Shown here: piece after piece, positions 34,897 to 44,722 of the stretch
How positions within the stretch are numbered: the stretch's first letter is position 1
How the letters are laid out: each line of letters opens with the position of its first letter
Source: Pseudomonas poae
GTDB lineage: Bacteria; Pseudomonadota; Gammaproteobacteria; Pseudomonadales; Pseudomonadaceae
Assembly (NCBI RefSeq): GCF_001439785.1
Contig: NZ_JYLI01000016.1
Span: forward strand, 1 to 64,000
DNA: 64,000 nt
Direction of reading: 5' to 3'
Notes under the pieces: model-generated
What the model was told of the DNA's origin: nothing
The model's input: only the letters and a program-made list of their open reading frames with translations
Database searches by the model: none
Made by a program: the position numbers and the translations under genes

Positions 34897-36006
34897 ATGC
34901 ACGGCGAATCTCCAATCAAACGTCGCGTATCGCGCAAGATCTGGGTCGGCTCCGTACCCGTGGGCGGCGATGCTCCCATTGCTGTACAGAGCATGACCAA
35001 CAGCGACACCAATGATGTGGCCGCCACCGTGGCCCAGATCAACCGTCTGGAAGCAGCTGGCGTCGACATCGTGCGCGTATCCGTGCCGGACATGGACGCT
35101 GCCGAAGCCTTCGGCCGCATCAAGCAACTGGTCAAGGTGCCGCTGGTTGCCGACATTCACTTCGACTACAAGATCGCGCTGCGCGTGGCCGAACTCGGTG
35201 TGGACTGCCTGCGTATCAATCCGGGCAACATCGGGCGTGAAGACCGCGTGCGCGCCGTGGTGGATGCTGCCCGTGATCGCGGCATTCCGATCCGCATCGG
35301 CGTCAACGCCGGCTCCCTGGAAAAAGATCTGCAAAAGAAATACGGCGAGCCTACCCCGGCGGCGCTGGTCGAGTCGGCGCTGCGCCACGTTGAACACCTC
35401 GAACGCCTGAATTTCCAGGACTTCAAGGTCAGCGTAAAGGCTTCCGACGTGTTCATGGCGGTAGAAGCCTACCGCCTGCTGGCCAGGGAAATCGTACAGC
35501 CGCTGCACCTGGGTATCACCGAAGCGGGCGGTCTGCGTTCAGGCACAGTGAAATCTGCGGTGGGTCTCGGTATGCTGCTCGCCGAAGGGATCGGCGACAC
35601 TATCCGAATCTCCCTGGCGGCAGACCCCGTAGAGGAAGTGAAGGTCGGTTACGACATTCTCAAGTCCCTGCGTTTGCGTTCCCGTGGCATCAACTTCATT
35701 GCCTGCCCGAGCTGCTCGCGGCAGAACTTCGACGTGGTGAAAACCATGAACGACCTGGAGTTGCGTCTCGAGGACTTGCTGGTGCCGCTCGATGTTGCGG
35801 TGATCGGTTGCGTGGTCAACGGGCCGGGCGAGGCCAAGGAGGCGCATGTCGGCCTCACGGGTGGCACGCCGAACCTGATTTACATCGACGGCAAGCCGTC
35901 GCAGAAATTGACGAATGACAATCTGGTGGACCAGTTGGAAAAGCTGATCCGCGAGAGAGCGGCCGAAAAGGTCGCCGCTGACGCAGCGCTGATCGCTCGC
36001 GGCTGA
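34897..36006 (+). CDS. ispG: (E)-4-hydroxy-3-methylbut-2-enyl-diphosphate synthase
   Basis: A 369-residue [4Fe-4S] enzyme of the MEP isoprenoid pathway. Cluster ligands lie in ACPSCSRQNFD and GCVVNGPGEA. It starts 2 bp after rodZ. Confidence 0.98.
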   Translation: MHGESPIKRRVSRKIWVGSVPVGGDAPIAVQSMTNSDTNDVAATVAQINRLEAAGVDIVRVSVPDMDAAEAFGRIKQLVKVPLVADIHFDYKIALRVAELGVDCLRINPGNIGREDRVRAVVDAARDRGIPIRIGVNAGSLEKDLQKKYGEPTPAALVESALRHVEHLERLNFQDFKVSVKASDVFMAVEAYRLLAREIVQPLHLGITEAGGLRSGTVKSAVGLGMLLAEGIGDTIRISLAADPVEEVKVGYDILKSLRLRSRGINFIACPSCSRQNFDVVKTMNDLELRLEDLLVPLDVAVIGCVVNGPGEAKEAHVGLTGGTPNLIYIDGKPSQKLTNDNLVDQLEKLIRERAAEKVAADAALIARG

Positions 36007-36029
36007 TTGAACGAATTTAAGGATTTGAT

Positions 36030-37319
36030 GTGAGCAAGTCTCTGCAAGCCATTCGTGGCATGAACGACATCCTGCCGGAGCAGACGCCATTGTGGCGTTA
36101 CTTCGAAAGCACGGTCGCGCGCCTGCTGGATAACTACGGCTACAAACAGATCCGCATGCCGATTGTCGAGTTCACCGAGCTGTTCAAGCGCTCCATCGGT
36201 GAAGTGACCGACATCGTCGAAAAAGAGATGTACACCTTCGAAGATCGCAACGGCGACTCCCTGACCCTGCGTCCGGAAGGCACTGCCGCATGCGTGCGCG
36301 CGGTACTCGAGCACGGCCTCACCGGTGGCGGTCAGCCGCAGAAGTTGTGGTACATCGGCCCGATGTTCCGCCATGAGCGTCCGCAGAAAGGCCGTTATCG
36401 CCAGTTCCACCAGATTGGCCTGGAAGTGTTCAACCTCGACGGCCCGGACATCGATGCCGAGCTGATCGTGATGACCTGGCGTCTATGGGGACAGTTGGGC
36501 ATCCGTGACGCGGTCAAGCTTGAACTCAACAGCTTGGGCACCAGCGAATCCCGGGGCCGCTACCGCGAAGCCCTGGTCGAGTACCTGTCCGCCCACCTGG
36601 ATAAACTGGATGAAGACAGCCAGCGCCGTCTGAAAACCAACCCATTGCGTGTGCTTGATACCAAGAACGCTGACACCCAGGCCGTGCTGGTAGACGCACC
36701 GAAAATGGCTGACTACCTGGACGACGAGTCCCGTGTGCACTTTGACGGCCTTAGGGCGCGTCTGGACGCCGCCGGCATTCCCTACGTCATCAACCCGAAA
36801 CTGGTTCGCGGCCTCGATTACTACAGCAAGACGGTGTTCGAGTGGGTTACCGACAAGCTTGGTGCCCAGGGCACCGTGTGTGCGGGTGGTCGTTACGACG
36901 GGCTGGTCGAACAGATGGGCGGCAAGCCCACCACTGGCGTAGGCTTCGCCATGGGCATCGAGCGGTTGATCCTGCTGCTGGAAACCCTGGAGCAGATCCC
37001 GGAAGAAATCGCCCGGCAAGTGGACGTTTACCTGTGCGCCTTTGGCGAGGCCGCCGAACTGGCCGCCCTGGCCTTGAGCGAACAGGTGCGTGACCAACTG
37101 CCAAACCTGCGCCTGCAGATCAATGCCGGCGCCGGCAGCTTCAAGAGCCAGTTCAAGAAGGCTGACAAGAGCGGTGCGCTGTATGCGCTGATCCTCGGCG
37201 ATGACGAACTGGCCCAGCAAGTGATAGGTTTCAAACCCCTGCGTGGCCAGGGCGAGCAACAGAACATTGCCTTTGATGCGCTCGCCGCGCACCTGGCCAC
37301 CTGCGTTGTGCAGGGTTGA
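36030..37319 (+). CDS. hisS: Histidyl-tRNA synthetase
   Basis: A 429-residue class II synthetase. Motif 2 is in MFRHERPQKGRYRQFHQIG, the histidine A motif in LVRGLDYYSKTVFEW, and motif 3 in GVGFAMGIERLILL. Start GTG 36030. Confidence 0.98.
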   Translation: MSKSLQAIRGMNDILPEQTPLWRYFESTVARLLDNYGYKQIRMPIVEFTELFKRSIGEVTDIVEKEMYTFEDRNGDSLTLRPEGTAACVRAVLEHGLTGGGQPQKLWYIGPMFRHERPQKGRYRQFHQIGLEVFNLDGPDIDAELIVMTWRLWGQLGIRDAVKLELNSLGTSESRGRYREALVEYLSAHLDKLDEDSQRRLKTNPLRVLDTKNADTQAVLVDAPKMADYLDDESRVHFDGLRARLDAAGIPYVINPKLVRGLDYYSKTVFEWVTDKLGAQGTVCAGGRYDGLVEQMGGKPTTGVGFAMGIERLILLLETLEQIPEEIARQVDVYLCAFGEAAELAALALSEQVRDQLPNLRLQINAGAGSFKSQFKKADKSGALYALILGDDELAQQVIGFKPLRGQGEQQNIAFDALAAHLATCVVQG

Positions 37320-37361
37320 AGCTGTCGAACAGCCGAATTTAGCGATTTAAGGAGTATTGGG

Positions 37362-38003
37362 GTGTCGAGTATTGATGATGATCAACTGACCGAGTTCAAG
37401 GACTGGTGGCAGCGTAACGGCAAGCCCCTGGTGACTGGCGGTCTGCTCGCTTTGGTGGTGGTGTTCGGCTGGCAGGCCTGGCACAAATATCAGGCCAACC
37501 AGTCCCAGGGCGCCTCGGTGCTGTATCAGCAGTTGCTGGAAACCACGCTCACGCCGGACGGCAAGCCCGACCCAGCCCAGGTTGCAGACCTGGCCGGCAA
37601 GCTGAAAAGCGAATTTGGCGGCAGCACCTACGCTCAATACGGTAGCCTGTTCGTCGCCAAGGTGGCGGTCGATACCGGCAAGCTGGACGATGCCGCCGTT
37701 GAACTGAAGGCCATCGCCGACAAACCGACCAACCCGACCCTGGGTGAAATCGCCCGTCAGCGCCTGGCTCAGGTACTGGCTGCACAGAACAAGGCCGACG
37801 AAGCACTCAAACTGCTCGACGGCGATGCGGACAAGGCATTTGTAGCCACTCGCGAAGAGCTCAAGGGCGACCTCCTGGTCCAATTGGGTCGTACCGACGA
37901 AGCCAATGCTGCGTACAAGAAGGCCAAGGCTGCGCTGTCTGATGAAGCGGCGGTCGGTGGCTTACAAATCAAGCTCGACGACTTGGCCAAAGGGGATGCG
38001 TGA
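37362..38003 (+). CDS. yfgM: YfgM-family tetratricopeptide membrane protein
   Basis: A 213-residue protein with GTG start, one membrane helix (about residues 24-42, LVTGGLLALVVVFGWQAW) and a periplasmic TPR region. YfgM associates with the Sec/PpiD periplasmic chaperone network. The hisS-yfgM-bamB-der order is conserved. Its 3' end overlaps the bamB start by 8 nt. Confidence 0.92.
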   Translation: MSSIDDDQLTEFKDWWQRNGKPLVTGGLLALVVVFGWQAWHKYQANQSQGASVLYQQLLETTLTPDGKPDPAQVADLAGKLKSEFGGSTYAQYGSLFVAKVAVDTGKLDDAAVELKAIADKPTNPTLGEIARQRLAQVLAAQNKADEALKLLDGDADKAFVATREELKGDLLVQLGRTDEANAAYKKAKAALSDEAAVGGLQIKLDDLAKGDA

Positions 38004-39147
38004 CGTGATCCGTTGGAAACATGCAGCATTGCTGGCTCTGGCCGTTCTGGCCGCGGGTTGCAGCAGCAACAGTAAAAAAGAACTGCCACCGGCCGAGCTG
38101 ACCACCTTCAAGGAAGAAGTGGTTTTGCAAAAGCAGTGGAGCCGCTCCATCGGTGACGGCCAGGGCGACACCTACAACATGTTGGTGCCGGCAATCGATG
38201 GCGAAAACATTGTGGCCGCTGACGTGACCGGCGTGGTCGTGTCCATGGATCGCATGACCGGCGACGTGAAGTGGAAAAAAGACCTCGAGTTGCCAGTGTC
38301 TGGCGCCGTTGGCGTGGGATACGGCATGGTCATGCTCGGCACGCTCAAGGGCGAAGTCGTGGCGCTGGATTCCAGTACCGGTGAAGAGAAATGGCGCGCT
38401 CGCGTGACCAGCGAAGTCCTCGCACCGCCTGCCACCAACGGCGATATCGTCGTGGTGCAGACCCAGGATGATCGAGTGATCGGCCTGGACGCCAGCACTG
38501 GCGAGCAGCGCTGGTTGTACGACAGCACGCCGGCGGTACTGACCCTGCGCGGCACCAGTGGTCCGATTGTGACCAACAATTTGGCCGTCGCAGGCCTGTC
38601 GACCGGTAAAGTGGTCGCCCTGAATACCCAGAACGGCGTGCCGGCCTGGGAAACCCGGGTGGCCATCCCGCAAGGTCGTTCCGAGCTGGATCGCGTGGTG
38701 GACATCGACGGTGGCTTGTTGCTGTCAGGCGAGACCCTCTACGTCGCCACTTACCAGGGCCGAGTGGCCGCGCTGGACCTGCAGAGCGGCCGCGTCAACT
38801 GGCAGCGTGATGCTTCCAGCTACGCGGGTGTCGCCCAAGGGTTTGGCAGCGTCTACGTAAGCCTGGCGTCCGGCACCGTTGAAAGTGTTGACGAGCGTTC
38901 CACCACTGCACTGTGGAGCAACGATTCCCTGGCCCGCCGTCAACTGTCGGCACCGGAAGTGTTCTCCAGCTACGTGGCGGTAGGCGATTTCGAAGGCTAC
39001 CTGCACCTGCTGAGCCAGGTGGATGGTCGCTTCGTGGGTCGTGAGCGTATTGACAGCGACGGCCTGCGTGCGCGTCCGCTGGTCGTGGGTAACATGCTTT
39101 ATGTGTTTGGCAACAGCGGCAAGCTGGAAGCCCTGACCATCAAGTAA
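37996..39147 (+). CDS. bamB: Outer membrane assembly lipoprotein BamB
   Basis: A 383-residue beta-propeller lipoprotein of the BAM complex. The signal ends in LAVLAAGC, and PQQ-like blades recur (VVALDSSTGEEKWRARV, VIGLDASTGEQRWLYDS, VAALDLQSGRVNWQRD). I use ATG 37996; GTG 38005 would give the same lipoprotein. Confidence 0.96.
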   Translation: MRDVIRWKHAALLALAVLAAGCSSNSKKELPPAELTTFKEEVVLQKQWSRSIGDGQGDTYNMLVPAIDGENIVAADVTGVVVSMDRMTGDVKWKKDLELPVSGAVGVGYGMVMLGTLKGEVVALDSSTGEEKWRARVTSEVLAPPATNGDIVVVQTQDDRVIGLDASTGEQRWLYDSTPAVLTLRGTSGPIVTNNLAVAGLSTGKVVALNTQNGVPAWETRVAIPQGRSELDRVVDIDGGLLLSGETLYVATYQGRVAALDLQSGRVNWQRDASSYAGVAQGFGSVYVSLASGTVESVDERSTTALWSNDSLARRQLSAPEVFSSYVAVGDFEGYLHLLSQVDGRFVGRERIDSDGLRARPLVVGNMLYVFGNSGKLEALTIK

Positions 39148-39225
39148 GAACCATGCTTGGGGTAACACCCAGGCGGCCCCGTTTCGGCGGGGCATGCGGC
39201 ATCTGACGATGCTGCCCCGAGCACC

Positions 39226-39250
39226 AGCCGCTGCCTTGCAGCGGCTTTTG
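39226..39250 (+). terminator. Terminator after bamB
   Basis: AGCCGCTG-CCTTG-CAGCGGCT then TTTTG, 32 bp before der. Confidence 0.75.
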
Positions 39251-39281
39251 TATTTTCTGAAATAACGAAGTGGAGAGCCGC

Positions 39282-40751
39282 ATGGTTCCCGTAATCGCCC
39301 TGGTGGGCCGACCTAACGTCGGCAAGTCCACCTTGTTCAACCGCCTGACCAGGACTCGCGACGCCATCGTCGGCGACTTGTCCGGTCTGACCCGTGATCG
39401 CCAATACGGTGAGGCAAAGTGGCAAGGGCGCTCATACATTATTGTCGACACCGGTGGTATCTCCGGTGACGAGCATGGCATGGATGAAAAGATGGCCGAG
39501 CAGTCGCTGCTGGCCATCGAAGAAGCCGATGTCGTGTTGTTCCTGGTGGACGCCCGCGCGGGCTACACCGCTGCCGACCAGATGATTGGCGAGCACCTGC
39601 GCAAGCGCAACAAGCGGTCCTATCTGATCGCCAACAAGATCGACAACATCGATCCTGAGGCGGCCCGTGCCGAGTTCAGCCCGATGGGCTTGGGCGACGC
39701 CATCCCGGTCGCCGGCGCTCACGGTCGCGGCATCACCCAGATGCTGGAAATCGCCCTGCGCGACTTCCCCAAGGATGACGCCGAGGAAGAAGAGGGCGAG
39801 GAAGAAATCGTCGCCGAAGGTGAGGAAGCCAAGCGCATTCCAGGCCCGAGTGAAAAAGACGGTATCAAGATCGCCATCATCGGCCGTCCCAACGTGGGCA
39901 AGTCGACCCTGGTCAACCGCATGCTCGGTGAAGACCGCGTAATCGTGTATGACCAGCCCGGCACCACCCGCGACAGCATCTACATCCCGTTCGAGCGTAA
40001 CGAGGAGAAGTACACGCTGATCGACACCGCTGGTGTGCGCAAGCGCGGCAAGATCCACGAGGAAGTTGAAAAGTTCTCCGTGGTGAAAACCCTGCAGGCC
40101 ATCAAGGACGCCAACGTGGTGATCTTTGTGATGGACGCCCGCGAAGGCGTGGTGGACCACGACCTCAACCTGCTGGGCTTTGCCCTGGAGGCCGGTCGGG
40201 CACTGGTGATCGCGATCAACAAGTGGGACGGCATGACGCCCAGCGAGCGCGATTTCGTCAAGATCGAGCTGCAGCGTCGGCTGTTCTTCGTCGAGTTCGC
40301 TGATATCCACTTTATCTCGGCCCTGCATGGCACCGGTGTGGGCAACCTCTACGCGTCCGTGCAGAACTCGTTCAAGTCCGCGGTCACCCGCTGGCCGACC
40401 AACCGCCTTACCCAGATCCTGGAAGATGCGGTAGGCGAGCACGCGCCACCGATGGTCAACAACCGCCGGATCAAATTGCGTTATGCCCACTTGGGTGGTG
40501 CCAACCCGCCGATTATCGTGATCCACGGTAACCAGATCGAGAAGGTGCCCAAGTCCTATGTGCGTTACCTGGAAAACACCTACCGCCGTGTCCTGAAGCT
40601 GGTCGGTACGCCGATTCGCATCGAGTTCAAGGGTGGTGAGAACCCATACGAAGGCAACAAGAACACACTGACGGACCGTCAGGTGAACAAGAAGCGTCGT
40701 TTGATGACTCACCACAAGAAAGCCGACAAGAAGCGTCGCGACAAGAAATAG
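39282..40751 (+). CDS. der: Ribosome-assembly GTPase Der (EngA)
   Basis: A 489-residue protein with two G domains. Both P-loops read GRPNVGKST (residues 9-17 and about 205-213), with NKID and NKWD motifs, an acidic linker rich in Glu, and a C-terminal KH-like domain ending in a Lys/Arg tail. It acts in 50S maturation. Confidence 0.98.
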   Translation: MVPVIALVGRPNVGKSTLFNRLTRTRDAIVGDLSGLTRDRQYGEAKWQGRSYIIVDTGGISGDEHGMDEKMAEQSLLAIEEADVVLFLVDARAGYTAADQMIGEHLRKRNKRSYLIANKIDNIDPEAARAEFSPMGLGDAIPVAGAHGRGITQMLEIALRDFPKDDAEEEEGEEEIVAEGEEAKRIPGPSEKDGIKIAIIGRPNVGKSTLVNRMLGEDRVIVYDQPGTTRDSIYIPFERNEEKYTLIDTAGVRKRGKIHEEVEKFSVVKTLQAIKDANVVIFVMDAREGVVDHDLNLLGFALEAGRALVIAINKWDGMTPSERDFVKIELQRRLFFVEFADIHFISALHGTGVGNLYASVQNSFKSAVTRWPTNRLTQILEDAVGEHAPPMVNNRRIKLRYAHLGGANPPIIVIHGNQIEKVPKSYVRYLENTYRRVLKLVGTPIRIEFKGGENPYEGNKNTLTDRQVNKKRRLMTHHKKADKKRRDKK

Positions 40752-40803
40752 CGACAGCTTCGAGTTGCAAGCACGATTGCTTGCCGCTAAAACCGCCATG
40801 CAC

Positions 40804-40833
40804 AAAAGGGCTCTGAACGAGCCCTTTTTTGTG
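40804..40833 (+). terminator. Terminator after der
   Basis: AAAAGGGCTC-TGAAC-GAGCCCTTTTTT, well placed 55 bp after the stop. Confidence 0.9.
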
Positions 40834-40907
40834 CCTGACGGTTTGCTTGCTTGACCTGCTTGCGACTTGCAGCTTAAAACTTGCAGCTCACCCGAAGGGG
40901 GGCTCCC

Positions 40908-42056
40908 ATGATCACCAGCAAGCTGCCGAACGTCGGCACCACCATTTTCACCACGATGTCGCAACTGGCTGCCGAAACCGGCGCGCTCAACCTGTCCCAG
41001 GGTTTCCCCGACTTCAACGGCCCGAAGGCGTTACTCGACGCGGTGGGCCAACACGTTGCCAGCGGGCATAACCAATATTCACCGATGACCGGCCTGCCGA
41101 CCCTGCGCCAGCAAGTGGCGACGAAGATTGCCCGTAGCTATGGCGTATCGGTCGACCCCGACAGTGAAGTGACCATCACGCCCGGGGCGACCGCCGCGAT
41201 TTTCTGCGCGATCCAGGCGGTGGTTCGCCAAGGCGATGAGGTCATCATTTTCGACCCCTGCTACGACAGTTATGCGCCCTCGGTAGAACTGGCAGGTGGC
41301 CGTTGCGTGCATGTGCAGTTAAGCCTGCAAGGCTTCGCACTGGACTTCGAGACGATCGAGGCGGCGCTGTCACCGCGTACGCGCATGATCGTCCTCAACA
41401 CGCCGCACAATCCCACCGGAGCATTGATCAGCCGCGCCGAGCTGGATCAATTGGCCGACCTGATCCGCGATCGCGATATCTACCTGCTCAGCGATGAGGT
41501 CTACGAGCACCTGGTGTTCGACGGCGTGCCCCATGTGAGTGTGCTGGCCCACGCAGAGCTGTACCCGCGCGCCTTTGTCGTCAGCTCCTTCGGCAAGACC
41601 TACCACGTCACCGGCTGGAAAACCGGCTATGTCGTCGCGCCACCCGCGCTTACCGTCGAGTTGCGCAAGGTGCACCAGTACGTCAATTTCTGCTGCGTGA
41701 CCCCCTTGCAGTTCGCGCTGGCTGACTTCATGGCCGCCCACCCGGAACACGTCGACGAACTGCCGGCGTTCTATCAGGCCAAGCGCGACTTGTTCTGTAA
41801 CTTGCTGGCGCCGTCGCGCTTGAGTTTTACGCCGGTGGCCGGTACTTACTTTCAACTGGTGGATTACTCACAGATTCGCCCGGATCTGGATGATGTCGCC
41901 ATGTCCCTGTGGATGACCCGCGAACACGGCGTGGCGAGCATTCCCATCTCGGTGTTCTACCAGCACCCACCCCAAGCCCAGCGCCTGGTGCGTCTGTGCT
42001 TTGCCAAACGCGAGGAGACGCTGCAGCAAGCAGCCGAAAAACTATGCGTGATTTGA
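40908..42056 (+). CDS. PLP-dependent aminotransferase, methionine/glutamine transaminase type (YbdL-like)
   Basis: A 382-residue class I aminotransferase. Markers are LSQGFPDFNGP, TPGATAAIFCAIQAVV, LNTPHNPTGA, LSDEVYEHLVFDG and the PLP lysine in SSFGKTYHVTGWKTGY. It resembles YbdL and the glutamine transaminase K group, which transaminate methionine and its keto acid KMTB. The overlap with an omega-amidase gene supports a role in methionine salvage by glutamine transamination. ATG 40908 follows AAGGGGGG. Confidence 0.88.
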   Translation: MITSKLPNVGTTIFTTMSQLAAETGALNLSQGFPDFNGPKALLDAVGQHVASGHNQYSPMTGLPTLRQQVATKIARSYGVSVDPDSEVTITPGATAAIFCAIQAVVRQGDEVIIFDPCYDSYAPSVELAGGRCVHVQLSLQGFALDFETIEAALSPRTRMIVLNTPHNPTGALISRAELDQLADLIRDRDIYLLSDEVYEHLVFDGVPHVSVLAHAELYPRAFVVSSFGKTYHVTGWKTGYVVAPPALTVELRKVHQYVNFCCVTPLQFALADFMAAHPEHVDELPAFYQAKRDLFCNLLAPSRLSFTPVAGTYFQLVDYSQIRPDLDDVAMSLWMTREHGVASIPISVFYQHPPQAQRLVRLCFAKREETLQQAAEKLCVI

Positions 42057-42835
42057 ATGCACTGCCGAACCTGACGATTGCCCTGGTCCAGACCAGCCTG
42101 GCCTGGCACGACCGCCAGGCCAACTTTGACCATTTCGAGCTGTTGCTGGAGCAGGCCAGGGGCGCCGACCTGATTGTATTGCCGGAAATGTTCACCACCG
42201 GCTTCTCGATGGAATCGCAAACCCTCGCTGAGCCGGAGAACGGCCCGACCCACCGCTGGCTCCAGGCCCAGGCCAGAAAGTACGCTGCGGTCATCACCGG
42301 CAGCGTGATCATCCGGGCCGCCGACGGCAGCCATCGCAACCGCCTGCTGTGGGCGCGGCCCGATGGCGAGGTGCTGCACTACGACAAGCGCCATTTGTTC
42401 CGCATGGCCGGCGAACACCACCACTACACGCCGGGCGAGCGGCAGGTCCAGTTTGAGTGGAAGGGCTGGCGCATTCGTCCGTTGATTTGCTACGACCTGC
42501 GCTTTCCGGTGTGGAGTCGTGATGCCGAGGACACTGATCTGCTGCTGTACACCGCCAACTGGCCGGGCGCACGACGTCAGCACTGGAATCGTCTGTTACC
42601 GGCGCGGGCCATCGAGAATCTGTGCTATGTGGCGGCAGTGAATCGGGTGGGCACGGATGGAAAAGGCTTTGGCTATACCGGCGACAGTCAGGCGCTGGAC
42701 TTTCAGGGCGAGACCTTGCTGAGTGCGGGAGAGGCGGACGGGGTGTTTCAGGTGTGCCTGGATGCCGCGGAGCTGGCGGCGTATCGCACGCGGTTTCCGG
42801 CGAATCTGGATGCTGATGGTTTTCGGTTTGTCTGA
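42044..42835 (+). CDS. Omega-amidase / nitrilase-family amidohydrolase (YafV-like)
   Basis: A 263-residue nitrilase-superfamily hydrolase with the catalytic triad E48 (VLPEMF), K115 (DKRHLF) and C149 (LICYDLRFP). It likely hydrolyses the alpha-ketoglutaramate released by the neighbouring transaminase, pulling that reaction forward. The ATG lies inside the last codons of the transaminase gene (13-nt overlap), so translation is coupled; the open frame upstream to 41909 is a shadow. Confidence 0.9.
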   Translation: MRDLNALPNLTIALVQTSLAWHDRQANFDHFELLLEQARGADLIVLPEMFTTGFSMESQTLAEPENGPTHRWLQAQARKYAAVITGSVIIRAADGSHRNRLLWARPDGEVLHYDKRHLFRMAGEHHHYTPGERQVQFEWKGWRIRPLICYDLRFPVWSRDAEDTDLLLYTANWPGARRQHWNRLLPARAIENLCYVAAVNRVGTDGKGFGYTGDSQALDFQGETLLSAGEADGVFQVCLDAAELAAYRTRFPANLDADGFRFV

Positions 42836-42842
42836 CAGACCG

Positions 42843-42918
42843 CTATCGGGAGCAAGGCCCCTCCCACATTTTGATCTATGAATACATTCAAAATGTGAGA
42901 GGGGGCTTGCTCCCGATG
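42843..42918. repeat. REPIN between two convergent genes
   Basis: ATCGGGAGCAAGGCCCCTCC and its inverted partner GGGGGCTTGCTCCCGAT flank about 35 bp. Same family as 22914-23003. Confidence 0.85.
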
Positions 42919-42955
42919 AGGCCGGCCCAGCCAATAATGCTTCTGGATTGCTTGC

Positions 42956-44635
42956 TTATGCCGCCTTCGCTGCCTGCTGACTCAGCGAACGGTTCAATGC
43001 ACTGAACAGCGCCTTGAAGCTGGCGGTGGTGATGTTTTCATCAATCCCCACCCCATGCACCGGACGCTCGCCGTTCACCCGCAGCTCAATGTAAGCCGCT
43101 GCCTTGGCATGGGTGCCGGCGCCAATTGCGTGTTCGTTGTAGTCCATGATCTCCACACCAATCGGCAGGCCGGCCACCAGAGCTTCCAGCGCGCCATTGC
43201 CTTTACCTTTCCAGTGCAGGTTGGTTTCGCCCTGGCCCTTGCCCGAGACTTCCACCTCGACATAGCTGTTGCCGTTTTCTTCCTGCAGGCGATGGCTGAC
43301 CAGCGCGTACGGGGTGTTGGCCTGCAAGTATTCACGTTGCAGCAATGCGTAGATCTGCGGCGCGGTCATCTCCAGGCCCACACGGTCGGTTTCGGCCTGT
43401 ACCACCTGGCTGAACTCGATCTGCATGCGACGCGGCAAGCTGATGTCGTATTCCTGCTCCAGCAGGTAGGCGATGCCACCCTTGCCCGACTGGCTGTTCA
43501 CGCGGATCACCGCCTCGTAGCTGCGGCCGATGTCGGCCGGGTCGATCGGCAGGTACGGCACTTCCCACAAGGCATCGTCTTTTTGCTGGGTGAAACCCTT
43601 GCGGATCGCGTCCTGGTGCGAGCCGGAGAACGCAGTGTGTACCAGATCGCCCACATACGGATGGCGTGGGTGCACCTGGATCTGATTGCATTCCTCGACG
43701 ACCTTGCGCACGCCGTCGATGTCGGAGAAATCCAGCTGTGGGTCGAGGCCCTGGGTGTACATGTTCAGGGCCACGGTCACCAGGTCGACGTTGCCGGTGC
43801 GTTCGCCGTTACCGAACAGGCAACCTTCGACACGGTCGGCGCCGGCCATCAGGCCCAGCTCGGTGGCGGCCACGCCGGTGCCACGGTCGTTGTGGGTGTG
43901 CAGGCTGATGATCACGCTGTCACGGCGATTGATATGGCGACCGAACCACTCGATCTGGTCGGCATAGATGTTCGGCGTGGCGCATTCGACAGTGGCTGGC
44001 AGGTTGAGAATCATCTTGTGCTCGGGCGTCGGATTCCATACCTCGATCACGGCGTCACAGACTTCCTTGGCGAACTCCAGCTCGGTGGCGCTGAAGGTCT
44101 CCGGGGAATATTCGAAGGTCCACTGGGTTTCCGGCTGCTGCGCGGCGTATTTGACGAACAGCTTGGCCGCATTGACCGCGATGGCCTTGATGCCGTCCCT
44201 GTCCTGGTTGAAAACGATGCGGCGAAACGAGGGCGAGGTGGCGTTGTACAGGTGCACGATGGCTTTTTTGGCGCCGCGCAGTGATTCAAAGGTGCGTGCG
44301 ATCAAGTCTTCACGGCCCTGGGTCAGCACCTGGATGGTGGTGTCCTCGGGGATGTGGTTGTCCTCGATCAGCGTACGCACGAAGTCGAAGTCGGTTTGCG
44401 AAGCGGCCGGAAACGAAGCTTCGATTTCCTTCACGCCGACGGCCACCAGGGTCTTCCAGAAGCGCAATTTCTTGGCGGCGTCCATCGGCTCGATCAGCGA
44501 CTGGTTGCCATCACGCAGGTCGGAACTGCACCAGATCGGCGCGCTGGTGATGGTCTTCGACGGCCAAGTGCGGTCCGGGATATCGATGGTCGGGAATGCG
44601 CGGTATTTCGAAGACGGGTCTTTGAGCATGCTCAT
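42956..44635 (-). CDS. leuA: 2-isopropylmalate synthase
   Basis: A 559-residue first enzyme of leucine synthesis, of the longer LeuA type used by pseudomonads. The catalytic HMGL-like barrel has SSDLRDGNQSLIEPM and the metal motif HTHNDRGTG. The C-terminal LeuA allosteric domain (from about 430) gives leucine feedback inhibition. A second in-frame ATG lies two codons on. A possible leader peptide precedes it. Confidence 0.96.
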   Translation of the reverse strand: MSMLKDPSSKYRAFPTIDIPDRTWPSKTITSAPIWCSSDLRDGNQSLIEPMDAAKKLRFWKTLVAVGVKEIEASFPAASQTDFDFVRTLIEDNHIPEDTTIQVLTQGREDLIARTFESLRGAKKAIVHLYNATSPSFRRIVFNQDRDGIKAIAVNAAKLFVKYAAQQPETQWTFEYSPETFSATELEFAKEVCDAVIEVWNPTPEHKMILNLPATVECATPNIYADQIEWFGRHINRRDSVIISLHTHNDRGTGVAATELGLMAGADRVEGCLFGNGERTGNVDLVTVALNMYTQGLDPQLDFSDIDGVRKVVEECNQIQVHPRHPYVGDLVHTAFSGSHQDAIRKGFTQQKDDALWEVPYLPIDPADIGRSYEAVIRVNSQSGKGGIAYLLEQEYDISLPRRMQIEFSQVVQAETDRVGLEMTAPQIYALLQREYLQANTPYALVSHRLQEENGNSYVEVEVSGKGQGETNLHWKGKGNGALEALVAGLPIGVEIMDYNEHAIGAGTHAKAAAYIELRVNGERPVHGVGIDENITTASFKALFSALNRSLSQQAAKAA

Positions 44636-44722
44636 CGGGAAATCCTTGGTTGAGGGGCCGAGAAAAGGCGGCCTGCCGTGAAACTGTTATTGGGGATAAA
44701 GCGTTGGACGAGGCAGATCGAT

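Noticed and set aside
39432..40964. Minus-strand frame of about 510 codons opposite der
   Set aside because: Shadow of der; no ribosome-binding site or recognisable domain.
44636..44722. Transcription attenuator between the leader frame and leuA
   Set aside because: Only a 5-bp GGCCG/CGGCC stem without a T-run could be drawn.
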